The translations under genes were made by a program, and so were the position numbers. A stretch of DNA of 64,000 nt from Paenibacillus sp. FSL H7-0326. Lineage in GTDB: Bacteria > Bacillota > Bacilli > Paenibacillales > Paenibacillaceae. Below are positions 63,650 to 64,000 of this stretch, piece by piece. The number at the start of each line of letters is the position of its first letter. Position 1 is the first letter of the stretch. Location of the stretch: the NCBI RefSeq assembly GCF_001955535.1, contig NZ_MPVN01000003.1:558001-622000 (forward strand), given 5' to 3'. The notes below the pieces were generated by a model, which ran no database searches, was not told where the DNA came from, and saw only the letters and a program-made list of their open reading frames with translations.

Positions 63650-63772
63650 GTATGTCTCCCATTGAAGTCGCTATTTTAGCGGCTTTTTTATGTTATCGGT
63701 ACAAGTTCGTGTCCCGAGTCAAGGACAAGAACATGAGCCGATTACCGATTAGATAAATATCTAACTGGAATT
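63650..63772 (+). repeat. Dispersed terminator-bearing repeat, copy D
   Basis: TATGTCTCCCATTGAAGTCGC, TATTTTAGCGGC plus T run, ATCGGTACAAGTTCGTGTCCC, then GGACAAGAACAT and CCGATTAGATAAATATCTAAC. It combines the blocks of copies A and C and directly follows the DUF2268 gene. Confidence 0.7.
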
Positions 63773-63780
63773 TAATGATC

Positions 63781-63814
63781 AAAAGGAAAAGGCCGCAGAT
63801 GCGATTCGGCGGCC
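63781..63814 (-). terminator. Terminator of the partial minus-strand gene
   Basis: On the minus strand, GGCCGC / GCGGCC stem followed by TTTTCCTTTT, just after the stop of the partial TetR-like gene. Confidence 0.7.
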
Positions 63815-63832
63815 ATCCTGCGGCGAGAGAAT

Positions 63833-64000
63833 TCAATTTCTCGTTCGATATTTATCAATCTCACTCAGCAACCGATTAATGTTAGAACGGATATGTGAAT
63901 TGTCTTCGTACAGTCTACTCAACATGACTCCGCCCTCAATTACTGAGGTTATATAGATGGAAAATTCTTCTACCTCTATCTCTTCTTTAAACTCCCCTTG
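63833..64000 (-). CDS. TetR-type regulator, C-terminal end (partial)
   Basis: 56 codons enter the window from the right edge and end at 63833. Seen: EEFSIYITSVIEGGVMLSRLYEDNSHI, split as EEFSIYITSVIEGG and VMLSRLYEDNSHI, which resembles the ligand-domain end of TetR proteins (YfiR-like EGGxxLSR). The DNA-binding part is outside the window. Confidence 0.7.
   Translation of the reverse strand, partial: QGEFKEEIEVEEFSIYITSVIEGGVMLSRLYEDNSHIRSNINRLLSEIDKYRTRN

Overview
The window looks like an accessory, carbohydrate-oriented stretch of a Paenibacillus-type (Bacillota, Paenibacillaceae) chromosome. The evidence is an SLH-anchored multidomain GH16 glucanase, sugar ABC permeases with no local ATPase, many AraC-type regulators, strong AGGAGG ribosome sites with frequent TTG/GTG starts, a PdxR/PdxS pair and group II intron debris. 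No tRNA, rRNA or CRISPR array was seen. Most assignments rest on reading motifs in the translated sequence; no database search was possible.

Region 1 (1-12.6 kb): the end of an LplB/YtcP-type sugar permease operon leads into a 1484-residue SLH-GH16-CBM surface glucanase. Facing it is a minus-strand operon (MalF-like permease, MalG-like permease, HlyD-like adaptor, lipoprotein solute-binding protein), divergent from an OmpR-type response regulator and a HAMP histidine kinase. The divergent spacer holds an 11-bp-phased direct repeat. Region 2 (12.7-20 kb): AT-rich genes including a condensation-fold acyltransferase, an Lsa-type ABC-F antibiotic-resistance protein behind an elaborate leader/attenuator, an IS3 remnant, an aryl-alcohol-type dehydrogenase, and a flavin cassette (LLM monooxygenase, FMN reductase, stand-alone flavokinase) with a consensus promoter.

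Region 3 (20-34.3 kb): two tandem secreted beta-helix proteins, a PhyH-type dioxygenase, a Gfo/Idh/MocA oxidoreductase, AraC regulators, a pair of FAD proteins and a 2-hydroxyacid dehydrogenase, which together look like a sugar or uronate catabolic locus. Region 4 (34.3-46 kb): a SUFU-domain protein, a decayed response regulator, LacI plus HAD phosphatase, PdxR/PdxS without PdxT, a cysteine-pair MarR regulator with a cysteine-pair flavoprotein sharing an operator motif, a broken ceramidase-like gene, and an NmrA/HxlR divergent pair.

Region 5 (46-64 kb): a patchwork of short regulated modules (TetR-RsgA-GNAT with palindromic operators, VOC-MerR with a 19-bp-spacer promoter, TetR/hydrolase, AraC/PhyH/TIM-barrel epimerase) mixed with decay: an SMR pair, group II intron reverse transcriptase, TetR, a GH9/AraC chimera, an AraC gene and a small hypothetical gene. 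Two dispersed intergenic repeat families occur in the window: four copies of a terminator-bearing element and two copies of a hairpin element. The second PhyH gene is about 87% identical to the first by my count and has its own AraC neighbour.
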